Source of the DNA: Micromussa lordhowensis
Taxonomy: Eukaryota > Cnidaria > Anthozoa > Scleractinia > Lobophylliidae
Direction of reading: 5' to 3'
Assembly (NCBI GenBank): GCA_964020085.1
Contig: OZ026606.1
Location: 6,567,783 to 6,631,782, forward strand
DNA length: 64,000 bases
Shown here: positions 1-8,886 of the stretch, in pieces
Layout of the letters: the number at the start of each line of letters is the position of its first letter
Position numbering within the stretch: the first letter of the stretch is position 1
The notes under the pieces: generated by a model
The model's input: the letters and a program-made list of their open reading frames with translations, nothing else
Database searches by the model: none
Told to the model about the DNA's origin: nothing
Position numbers and translations under genes: made by a program

Positions 1-120
1 ACACGGTATTCATAACATCAGACATACATCAGTTAAAAAAAAAAATAGGTTGTAGCGTGAACTCACTACCAGTCTATAGCCATTCAAAGTTATTTCGTGT
101 AGTAGCACATTGATAAAGAA

Positions 121-159
121 GGAATTACTCTGTCTTTAAGATACACAGAGCTAAATTCC
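121..159 (+). other. Hairpin 3 of the unit (reference unit 1)
   Basis: An imperfect inverted repeat: GGAATT (121-126) pairs with AATTCC (154-159), and CTCTGT (128-133) pairs with ACAGAG (145-150), with a small internal loop and an 11-nt apical loop. Its 5' arm shares the 13-mer AAGGAATTACTCT with the 5' arm of hairpin 2, so it looks related to the cassette. It recurs in the units inspected. Function is unknown. Confidence 0.7.
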
Positions 160-221
160 TCGGCAAAGGGACGTTTCCAGCATTCAGCTGGATCCAACAA
201 TCCCAACAAGCCCGGAAGGGG

Positions 222-253
222 CTGGCTGGCTGGCTGTCTGCCTGCCTGCCTGC
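222..253 (+). repeat. Compound CTGN microsatellite (reference unit 1)
   Basis: (CTGG)3-CTGT-(CTGC)4 in unit 1. The number of CTGG and CTGC steps varies among units and explains much of the 1,771-1,788 bp length variation. CTGA, CTCG, CGGG and CTCC interruptions occur in single copies or small groups of copies. The LINE inserted at the left edge of this tract in unit 27. On the minus strand it reads as repeated Gln-Pro-Ala-Ser or Gly-Arg-Gln-Ala in spurious frames. Confidence 0.95.
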
Positions 254-623
254 CAACGAAATGGCTTGGGTGCAAACTGTGTCGATGAACGGGAACGTCC
301 AACACATGTGGGATGCGTTGTCTGTAATACTTAAAATACACTCACGACAGCTGAAAAACAACGCATTTCAATTCTCTTAGCAGTCTAGCAACTTGCCAAG
401 CTCTATGCTGATCTATCGAACTAACAATTTGCTTGAATCTAGTCCATTTTAACTTGTCTGACATGCACGCACTCTCAGTCGGACCTCCAAACTTCAAAAA
501 CTATCCACCCCGACTATTTATGCTAATATTCCCAAGGGACGTCAGGGTGGCCAAATGGTTAACGTGGTGCGCTACGAAGACAGCGAAGGTCGCAGGTCGT
601 GGGTTCGAATCACACTACCGCAT

Positions 624-664
624 AGGGGTTATTCTCAAACTGGCTTGGGGGCCGAATAACCTCT
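624..664 (+). other. Hairpin 1 of the cassette (reference unit 1)
   Basis: AGGGGTTATTC (624-634) pairs with GAATAACCTCT (654-664) over 11 positions, ten Watson-Crick and one G-T. The 19-nt loop is TCAAACTGGCTTGGGGGCC. Units 2, 4, 6, 9 and 22 carry GACTAACC in the 3' arm, which breaks one pair. Units 26 and 32 have single changes in the 5' arm. Confidence 0.8.
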
Positions 665-704
665 CCCCGGCTACGTGGTACGTGGAGATTTGGGTCTGCG
701 AACA

Positions 705-745
705 AGGAATTACTCTCAAACTGGCTTGGGGGCCGAGTAATTCCT
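705..745 (+). other. Hairpin 2 of the cassette (reference unit 1)
   Basis: AGGAATTACTC (705-715) pairs perfectly with GAGTAATTCCT (735-745) around the same 19-nt loop sequence as hairpin 1. The stem sequence differs from hairpin 1 yet stays fully complementary. The stem is unchanged in the copies I read except unit 32, which lost the 3' arm. Confidence 0.85.
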
Positions 746-766
746 CCCCCAAGAAGTCCTGCGAGG

Positions 767-891
767 TTTTTTTGGTTTTTATTTCTGCTTGTCTTGATTT
801 TCCTGATCATTTTTTTTTCCTTTTTCCTGCTCGTAATTCCTTGTTAGTTTTGCTTTTCCCTACTTTCGGTATTTTTTTAACTTTTCATCAG
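767..891 (+). other. Pyrimidine-rich stretch ending in a splice-acceptor-like CAG (reference unit 1)
   Basis: About 125 bp very rich in T, with C, beginning with the cassette T-run and ending TTTTTTTAACTTTTCATCAG at 872-891. The end has a TTTAAC branch-like motif, a pyrimidine tract and CAG. No open frame of note follows. It may be a tRNA-SINE tail, a splice acceptor, or neither. Confidence 0.35.
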
Positions 892-1058
892 CGCTAGAAA
901 CGGAAAAACAAGAAGCGTTTTGCGGCATTATGGCTTCCTAAGATTTTTAATTTAGCCCGCGGTGAAATTTTAAGTTACTTTCTTTGTTTTCTTGGCTTAA
1001 ACTCACTTCTACCAAACATAGGTTGTATTTGATTTTATTTGATGTGACTTGATTGCAG

Positions 1059-1261
1059 AATAATTCTTCAATGATCAACTGTTTCATCAAGTCGCAACCT
1101 GCCAGAAACTACATTATCGCGTGTTCAGTGTACTATTTCTTTGGCATTTGAGATCATCTGGTTCAGAGCGACAACAACGTTTGAACTCCACGAGGGTGTT
1201 CACGTCTTAAAACATGGCCACGAACAGAGTGAAAGGAAATCTCGTCAAAGACCGACCGATC
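1059..1261 (+). other. Exon-like segment (reference unit 1)
   Basis: It is preceded by TGATGTGACTTGATTGCAG (acceptor-like, AG at 1057-1058) and followed by GTGAGTAG (donor-like, 1262-1269), giving a 203-bp candidate internal exon in each unit. In units 11-14 the donor context changes from ATC|GTGAGT to ATG|GTGAGT, closer to consensus. There is no evidence of expression, and it may be chance or a captured piece of a gene. Confidence 0.25.
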
Positions 1262-1309
1262 GTGAGTAGCATTTCCTTGCTTTCTCCAATTGAGGCGTTT
1301 TCGGGCTAG
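1214..1309 (+). other. Short open frame with strong Kozak start, 31 codons (reference unit 1)
   Basis: ATG at 1214 sits in AAAACATGGCC, with A at -3 and G at +4. The frame reads 16 codons to the GTGAGT donor-like site and, if unspliced, 31 codons to TAG at 1307. I do not recognise the peptide. Unit 3 has an in-frame TAA (near 4810) and units 2 and 6 change one residue, so the evidence for selection is poor. It could be the first coding exon of a gene captured by the repeat. Confidence 0.2.
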
Positions 1310-1374
1310 CTAACTATGAGAAAAAACTGTCTGTCATTCGCTAGCGGGAGAGAGATTTGTTTGTGTGACTACCG

Positions 1375-1390
1375 GTCGATGATCATTGAC
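1375..1390 (+). other. 16-bp near-palindrome (reference unit 1)
   Basis: GTCGATGATCATTGAC is self-complementary except for one position pair. A second perfect palindrome, CGCTAGCG, lies 29 bp upstream at 1339-1346. These are possible dimeric protein-binding sites, with no further support. Confidence 0.3.
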
Positions 1391-1433
1391 GTAGGGACAA
1401 CATACGGAGTGTTCGCTTACTCCTAATTGTGGC

Positions 1434-1742
1434 CTAGTTTGCTTGAAGTTCAATCGATTCTCGATGTACGAAGCTCTTGTTCAGTCCATTTAGGACGATG
1501 CAGGCCTTCACAGAAAGCCATAGTTCAGCTCTCCGCTGCGGTTTTGATATGTGGAGGTTTGTGTTGACAAGACGCGAACTTTTTGTTGGAAGCACGGTTA
1601 TTTTAATTGTACAATTCCTGATTGGATGAAAAGACGTTGGATGTAGTCTTTTTGGCCTCAAAAGCCATACAGGAGAGTAATTTCCTTTTAGATGGAGATG
1701 CGCAGATGGTACTCTCGAGACGACATGGCCATATTTATGCAC
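1434..1742 (-). other. Recurrent 102-codon minus-strand open frame (reference unit 1)
   Basis: The frame opens at a TAA upstream and has no ATG near its start; the nominal first codon is GTG. It ends at TAG within CCTAG. It stays open in 31 of the 32 complete copies of this segment, the exception being unit 19 with its 14-bp deletion. The product has no domain, signal peptide or membrane segment that I recognise. Near-identity of the copies could explain the openness alone. I therefore do not call it a gene. Confidence 0.2.
1605..1616 (+). other. 12-bp perfect palindrome AATTGTACAATT (reference unit 1)
   Basis: Perfectly self-complementary, present in almost every unit. It becomes AATTGTGCAATT in units 16 and 17 and AATTGTACAAGT in unit 27. 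It is largely lost in unit 19 through a 14-bp deletion near 33528. Confidence 0.4.
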
Positions 1743-1769
1743 AGTTATATATTTCGGTGCATAGTCTTA

Positions 1770-3548
1770 ACACGGTATTCATAACATCAGACATACATCA
1801 GTTAAAAAAAAGAAAATAGGTTGTAGCGTGAACTCACTACCAGTCTATAGCCATTCAAAGTTATTTCGTGTAGTAGCACATTGATAAAGAAGGAATTACT
1901 CTGTCTTTAAGATACACAGAGCTAAATTCCTCGGCAAAGGGACGTTTCCAGCATTCAGCTGGATCCAACAATCCCAACAAGCCCGGAAGGGGCTGGCTGG
2001 CTGGCTGGCTGTCTGCCTGCCTGCCTGCCTGCCAACGAAATGGCTTGGGTGCAAACTGTGTCGATGAACGGGAACGTCCAACACATGTGGGATGCGTTGT
2101 CTGTAATACTTAAAATAAACTCACGACAGCTGAAAAACAACGCATTTCAATTCTCTTGGCAGTCTAGCAACTTGCCAAGCTCTATGCTGATCTATCGAAC
2201 TAACAATTTGCTTGAATCTAGTCCATTTTAACTTGTCTGACATGCACGCACTCTCAGTCGGACCTCCAAACTTCAAAAACTATCCACCCCGACTATTTAT
2301 GCTAATATTCCCAAGGGACGTCAGGGTGGCCAAATGGTTAACGTGGTGCGCTACGAAGACAGCGAAGGTCGCAGGTCGTGGGTTCGAATCACACTACCGT
2401 ATAGGGGTTATTCTCAAACTGGCTTGGGGGCCGACTAACCTCTCCCCGGCTACGTGGTACGTGGAGATTTGGGTCTGCGAACAAGGAATTACTCTCAAAC
2501 TGGCTTGGGGGCCGAGTAATTCCTCCCCCAAGAAGTCCTGCGAGGTTTTTTTGGTTTTTATTTCTGCTTGTCTTGATTTTCCTGATCATTTTTTTTTCCT
2601 TTTTCCTGCTCGTAATTCCTTGTTAGTTTTGCTTTTCCCTACTTTCGGTATTTTTTTAACTTTTCATCAGCGCTAGAAACGGAAAAACAAGAAGCGTTTT
2701 GCGGCATTATGGCTTCCTAAGAGTTTTAATTTAGCCCGCGGTGAAATTTTAAGTTACTTTCTTTGTTTTCTTGGCTTAAACTCACTTCTACCAAACATAG
2801 GTTGTATTTGATTTTATTTGATGTGACTTGATTGCAGAATAATTCTTCAATGATCAACTGTTTCATCAAGTCGCAACCTGCCAGAAACTACATTATCGCG
2901 TGTTCAGTGTACTATTTCTTTGGCATTTGAGATCATCTGGTTCAGAGCGACAACAACGTTTGAACTCCACGAGGGTGTTCACGTCTTAAAACATGGCCAC
3001 GAACAGAGTGAAAGGAAATCTCGACAAAGACCGACCGATCGTGAGTAGCATTTCCTTGCTTTCTCCAATTGAGGCGTTTTCGGGCTAGCTAACTATGAGA
3101 AAAAACTGTCTGTCATTCGCTAGCGGGAGAGAGATTTGTTTGTGTGACTACCGGTCGATGATCATTGACGTAGGGACAACATACGGAGTGTTCGCTTACT
3201 CCTAATTGTGGCCTAGTTTGCTTGAAGTTCAATCGATTCTCGATGTACGAAGCTCTTGTTCAGTCCATTTAGGACGATGCAGGCCTTCACAGAAAGCCAT
3301 AGTTCAGCTCTCCGCTGCGGTTTTGATATGTGGAGGTTTGTGTTGACAAGACGCGAACTTTTTGTTGGAAGCACGGTTATTTTAATTGTACAATTCCTGA
3401 TTGGATGAAAAGACGTTGGATGTAGTCTTTTTGGCCTCAAAAGCCATACAGGAGAGTAATTTCCTTTTAGATGGAGATGCGCAGATGGTACTCTCGAGAC
3501 GACATGGCCATATTTATGCACAGTTATATATTTCGGTGCATAGTCTTA
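1770..3548 (+). repeat. Macrosatellite unit 2 (1,779 bp)
   Basis: Type 'B' copy. GACTAACC near 2433 unpairs one position of hairpin 1. It also has GAGTTTTAATTT near 2721 and GACAAAGACC near 3024, which changes Val to Asp in the short exon-like frame. Confidence 0.95.
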
Positions 3549-5326
3549 ACACGGTATTCATAACATCAGACATACATCAGTTAAAAAAAAGAAAATAGGT
3601 TGTAGCGTGAACTCACTACCAGTCTATAGCCATTCAAAGTTATTTCGTGTAGTAGCACATTGATAAAGAAGGAATTACTCTGTCTTTAAGATACACAGAG
3701 CTAAATTCCTCGGCAAAGGGAGGTTTCCAGCATTCAGCTGGATCCAACAATCCCAACAAGCCCGGAAGGGGCTGGCTGGCTGGCTGGCTGGCTGTCTGCC
3801 TGCCTGCCTGCCAACGAAATGGCTTGGGTGCAAACTGTGTCGATGAACGGGAACGTCCAACACATGTGGGATGCGTTGTCTGTAATACTTAAAATAAACT
3901 CACGACAGCTGAAAAACAACGCATTTCAATTCTCTTGGCAGTCTAGCAACTTGCCAAGCTCTATGCTGATCTATCGAACTAACAATTTGCTTGAATCTAG
4001 TCCATTTTAACTTGTCTGACATGCACGCACTCTCAGTCGGACCTCCAAACTTCAAAAACTATCCACCCCGACTATTTATGCTAATATTCCCAAGGGACGT
4101 CAGGGTGGCCAAATGGTTAACGTGGTGCGCTACGAAGACAGCGAAGGTCGCAGGTCGTGGGTTCGAATCACACTACCGCATAGGGGTTATTCTCAAACTG
4201 GCTTGGGGGCCGAATAACCTCTCCCCGGCTACGTGGTACGTGGAGATTTGGGTCTGCGAACAAGGAATTACTCTCAAACTGGCTTGGGGGCCGAGTAATT
4301 CCTCCCCCAAGAAGTCCTGCGAGGTTTTTTTGGTTTTTATTTCTGCTTGTCTTGATTTTCCTGATCATTTTTTTTCCTTTTTCCTGCTCGTAATTCCTTG
4401 TTAGTTTTGCTTTTCCCTACTTTCGGTATTTTTTTAACTTTTCATCAGCGCTAGAAACGGAAAAACAAGAAGCGTTTTGCGGCATTATGGCTTCCTAAGA
4501 TTTTTAATTTAGCCCGCGGTGAAATTTTAAGTTACTTTCTTTGTTTTCTTGGCTTAAACTCACTTCTACCAAACATAGGTTGTATTTGATTTTATTTGAT
4601 GTGACTTGATTGCAGAATAATTCTTCAATGATCAACTGTTTTATCAAGTCGCAACCTGCCAGAAACTACATTATCGCGTGTTCAGTGTACTATTTCTTTG
4701 GCATTTGAGATCATCTGGTTCAGAGCGACAACAACGTTTGAACTCCACGAGGGTGTTCACGTCTTAAAACATGGCCACGAACAGAGTGAAAGGAAATCTC
4801 GTCAAAGACTAACCGATCGTGAGTAGCATTTCCTTGCTTTCTCCAATTGAGGCGTTTTCGGGCTAGCTAACTATGAGAAAAAACTGTCTGTCATTCGCTA
4901 GCGGGAGAGAGATTTGTTTGTGTGACTACCGGTCGATGATCATTGACGTAGGGACAACATACGGAGTGTTCGCTTACTCCTAATTGTGGCCTAGTTTGCT
5001 TGAAGTTCAATCGATTCTCGATGTACGAAGCTCTTGTTCAGTCCATTTAGGACGATGCAGGCCTTCACAGAAAGCCATAGTTCAGCTCTCCGCTGCGGTT
5101 TTGATATGTGGAGGTTTGTGTTGACAAGACGCGAACTTTTTGTTGGAAGCACGGTTATTTTAATTGTACAATTCCTGATTGGATGAAAAGACGTTGGATG
5201 TAGTCTTTTTGGCCTCAAAAGCCATACAGGAGAGTAATTTCCTTTTAGATGGAGATGCGCAGATGGTACTCTCGAGACGACATGGCCATATTTATGCACA
5301 GTTATATATTTCGGTGCATAGTCTTA
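3549..5326 (+). repeat. Macrosatellite unit 3 (1,778 bp)
   Basis: Private changes are GAGGTTTCC near 3720, GTTTTATCAAG near 4638 and GACTAACCG near 4807. The last puts a TAA stop in the exon-like short frame, so that frame is not preserved here. Confidence 0.95.
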
Positions 5327-7114
5327 ACACGGTATTCATAACATCAGACATACATCAGTTAAAAAAAAAAAATAGGTTGTAGCGTGAACTCACTACCAGT
5401 CTATAGCCATTCAAAGTTATTTCGTGTAGTAGCACATTGATAAAGAAGGAATTACTCTGTCTTTAAGATACACAGAGCTAAATTCCTCGGCAAAGGGACG
5501 TTTCCAGCATTCAGCTGGATCCAACAATCCCAACAAGCCCGGAAGCGGCTGGCTGGCTGGCTGGCTCGCTGGCTGTCTGCCTGCCTGCCTGCCTGCCAAC
5601 GAAATGGCTTGGGTGCAAACTGTGTCGATGAACGGGAACGTCCAACACATGTGGGATGCGTTGTCTGTAATACTTAAAATAAACTCACGACAGCTGAAAA
5701 ACAACGCATTTCAATTCTCTTGGCAGTCTAGCAACTTGCCAAGCTCTATGCTGATCTATCGAACTAACAATTTGCTTGAATCTAGTCCATTTTAACTTGT
5801 CTGACATGCACGCACTCTCAGTCGGACCTCCAAACTTCAAAAACTATCCACCCCGACTATTTATGCTAATATTCCCAAGGGACGTCAGGGTGGCCAAATG
5901 GTTAACGTGGTGCGCTACGAAGACAGCGAAGGTCGCAGGTCGTGGGTTCGAATCACACTACCGCATAGGGGTTATTCTCAAACTGGCTTGGGGGCCGACT
6001 AACCTCTCCCCGGCTACGTGGTACGTGGAGATTTGGGTCTGCGAACAAGGAATTACTCTCAAACTGGCTTGGGGGCCGAGTAATTCCTCCCCCAAGAAGT
6101 CCTGCGAGGTTTTGTTGGTTTTTATTTCTGCTTGTCTTGATTTTCCTGATCATTTTTTTTTTTCCTTTTTCCTGCTCGTAATTCCTTGTTAGTTTTGCTT
6201 TTCCCTACTTTCGGTATTTTTTTAACTTTTCATCAGCGCTAGAAACGGAAAAACAAGAAGCGTTTTGCGGCATTATGGCTTCCTAAGATTTTTAATTTAG
6301 CCCGCGGTGAAATTTTAAGTTACTTTCTTTGTTTTCTTGGCCTAAACTCACTTCTACCAAACATAGGTTGTATTTGATTTTATTTGATGTGACTTGATTG
6401 CAGAATAATTCTTCAATGATCAACTGTTTCATCAAGTCGCAACCTGCCAGAAACTACATTATCGCGTGTTCAGTGTACTATTTCTTTGGCATTTGAGATC
6501 ATCTGGTTCAGAGCGACAACAACGTTTGAACTCCACGAGGGTGTTCACGTCTTAAAACATGGCCACGAACAGAGTGAAAGGAAATCTCGTCAAAGACCGA
6601 CCGATCGTGAGTAGCATTTCCTTGCTTTCTCCAATTGAGGCGTTTTCGGGCTAGCTAACTATGAGAAAAAACTATCTGTCATTCGCTAGCGGGAGAGAGA
6701 TTTGTTTGTGTGACTACCGGTCGATGATCATTGACGTAGGGACAACATACGGAGTGTTCGCTTACTCCTAATTGTGGCCTAGTTTGCTTGAAGTTCAATC
6801 GATTCTCGATGTACGAAGCTCTTGTTCAGTCCATTTAGGACGATGCAGGCCTTCACAGAAAGCCATAGTTCAGCTCTCCGCTGCGGTTTTGATATGTGGA
6901 GGTTTGTGTTGACAAGACGCGAACTTTTTGTTGGAAGCACGGTTATTTTAATTGTACAATTCCTGATTGGATGAAAAGACGTTGGATGTAGTCTTTTTGG
7001 CCTCAAAAGCCATACAGGAGAGTAATTTCCTTTTAGATGGAGATGCGCAGATGGTACTCTCGAGACGACATGGCCATATTTATGCACAGTTATATATTTC
7101 GGTGCATAGTCTTA
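5327..7114 (+). repeat. Macrosatellite unit 4 (1,788 bp, longest)
   Basis: Type 'D' copy. It has GGAAGCGG before a CTGN tract interrupted by CTCG, GACTAACC in hairpin 1, a cassette T-run reduced to TTTTG near 6111, an extended poly(T), and GGCCTAAACTC near 6340. Confidence 0.95.
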
Positions 7115-8886
7115 ACACGGTATTCATAACATCAGACATACATCAGTTAAAAAAAAAGAAAATAGGTTGTAGCGTGAACTCACTACCAGTCTATAGCCAT
7201 TCAAAGTTATTTCGTGTAGTAGCACATTGATAAAGAAGGAATTACTCTGTCTTTAAGATACACAGAGCTAAATTCCTCGGCAAAGGGACGTTTCCAGCAT
7301 TCAGCTGGATCCAACAATCCCAACAAGCCCGGAAGGGGCTGGCTGGCTGGCTGTCTGCCTGCCTGCCTGCCAACGAAATGGCTTGGGTGCAAACTGTGTC
7401 GATGAACGGGAACGTCCAACACATGTGGGATGCGTTGTCTGTAATACTTAAAATACACTCACGACAGCTGAAAAACAACGCATTTCAATTCTCTTAGCAG
7501 TCTAGCAACTTGCCAAGCTCTATGCTGATCTATCGAACTAACAATTTGCTTGAATCTAGTCCATTTTAACTTGTCTGACATGCACGCACTCTCAGTCGGA
7601 CCTCCAAACTTCAAAAACTATCCACCCCGACTATTTATGCTAATATTCCCAAGGGACGTCAGGGTGGCCAAATGGTTAACGTGGTGCGCTACGAAGACAG
7701 CGAAGGTCGCAGGTCGTGGGTTCGAATCACACTACCGCATAGGGGTTATTCTCAAACTGGCTTGGGGGCCGAATAACCTCTCCCCGGCTACGTGGTACGT
7801 GGAGATTTGGGTCTGCGAACAAGGAATTACTCTCAAACTGGCTTGGGGGCCGAGTAATTCCGCCCCCAAGAAGTCCTGCGAGGTTTTTTTGGTTTTTATT
7901 TCTGCTTGTCTTGATTTTCCTGATCATTTTTTTTTCCTTTTTCCTGCTCGTAATTCCTTGTTAGTTTTGCTTTTCCCTACTTTCGGTATTTTTTTAACTT
8001 TTCATCAGCGCTAGAAACGGAAAAACAAGAAGCGTTTTGCGGCATTATGGCTTCCTAAGATTTTTAATTTAGCCCGCGGTGAAATTTTAAGTTACTTTCT
8101 TTGTTTTCTTGGCTTAAACTCACTTCTACCAAACATAGGTTGCATTTGATTTTATTTGATGTGACTTGATTGCAGAATAATTCTTCAATGATCAACTGTT
8201 TCATCAAGTCGCAACCTGCCAGAAACTACATTATCGCGTGTTCAGTGTACTATTTCTTTGGCATTTGAGATCATCTGGTTCAGAGCGACAACAACGTTTG
8301 AACTCCACGAGGGTGTTCACGTCTTAAAACATGGCCACGAACAGAGTGAAAGGAAATCTCGTCAAAGACCGACCGATCGTGAGTAGCATTTCCTTGCTTT
8401 CTCCAATTGAGGCGTTTTCGGGCTAGCTAACTATGAGAAAAAACTGTCTGTCATTCGCTAGCGGGAGAGAGATTTGTTTGTGTGACTACCGGTCGATGAT
8501 CATTGACGTAGGGACAACATACGGAGTGTTCGCTTACTCCTAATTGTGGCCTAGTTTGCTTGAAGTTCAATCGATTCTCGATGTACGAAGCTCTTGTTCA
8601 GTCCATTTAGGACGATGCAGGCCTTCACAGAAAGCCATAGTTCAGCTCTCCGCTGCGGTTTTGATATGTGGAGGTTTGTGTTGACAAGACGCGAACTTTT
8701 TGTTGGAAGCACGGTTATTTTAATTGTACAATTCCTGATTGGATGAAAAGACGTTGGATGTAGTCTTTTTGGCCTCAAAAGCCATACAGGAGAGTAATTT
8801 CCTTTTAGATGGAGATGCGCAGATGGTACTCTCGAGACGACATGGCCATATTTATGCACAGTTATATATTTCGGTGCATAGTCTTA
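7115..8886 (+). repeat. Macrosatellite unit 5 (1,772 bp)
   Basis: Type 'A' copy sharing CTTAGCAG and AATACACTC with unit 1, plus TGCATTTGATT near 8142 (shared with units 8 and 15). A private TCCGCCCCC lies near 7860, just after hairpin 2. Confidence 0.95.

Larger units (their letters stand above)
540..773 (+). ncRNA. Candidate Pol III-transcribed tRNA-derived RNA cassette (reference unit 1)
   Basis: Seen: a TATA-like TATTTATG at 515-522; an A-box-like TGGCCAAATGG at 548-558; a B-box-like GGTTCGAATCA at 602-612, which matches the consensus except for the last base; two hairpins at 624-664 and 706-744; and a T7 run at 767-773. The order and spacing fit a type 2 Pol III gene or the head of a tRNA-derived SINE of about 235 nt. 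The T-arm folds as GTGGG/CACAC with one mismatch, but no complete cloverleaf or acceptor stem closes, so it is not a tRNA. A boxes in the other units start at 2327, 4106, 5891, 7665, 9437, 11211, 12984, 14763, 16537, 18309, 20085, 21843, 23619, 25377, 27149, 28925, 30701, 32473, 34246, 36017, 37800, 39572, 41355, 43141, 44912, 53570, 55333, 57104, 58888, 60659 and 62430. The T-run keeps at least four Ts in every copy I read except unit 32, where it is deleted. Transcription is inferred. Confidence 0.5.
1..1769 (+). repeat. Macrosatellite unit 1 (1,769 bp; reference copy)
   Basis: Used as the reference for the internal modules listed below. It has an uninterrupted A11 tract after GTT near position 34, where most copies read A8-G-A4. 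Type 'A' markers are CTTAGCAG near 376 and AATACACTC near 334. Confidence 0.95.

Noticed and set aside
90..361. Minus-strand frames with Gln/Ser/Pro/Ala repeats
   Set aside because: They are translations of the CTGN microsatellite. Their frame relation changes with tract length.
540..660. True tRNA gene in each satellite unit
   Set aside because: The boxes are present but no acceptor stem closes and the anticodon arm does not fold, so it is at most tRNA-derived.
433..897. 154-codon plus-strand open frame repeated in many units
   Set aside because: It runs through the tRNA-like boxes, both hairpins and the poly(T) stretch, has no ATG-led start that makes sense, and changes length with each T-run indel. 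It is a chance frame.
1..1769. Unit as rDNA, 5S, snRNA, SL RNA or histone repeat
   Set aside because: None of the recognisable sequence signatures of these genes was found on either strand by eye. Only generic Pol III-like boxes are present.
2040..2231. 63-codon plus-strand frame recurring in many units
   Set aside because: It is broken by TAG in units 1, 5, 6 and 15. No domain or selection is apparent.
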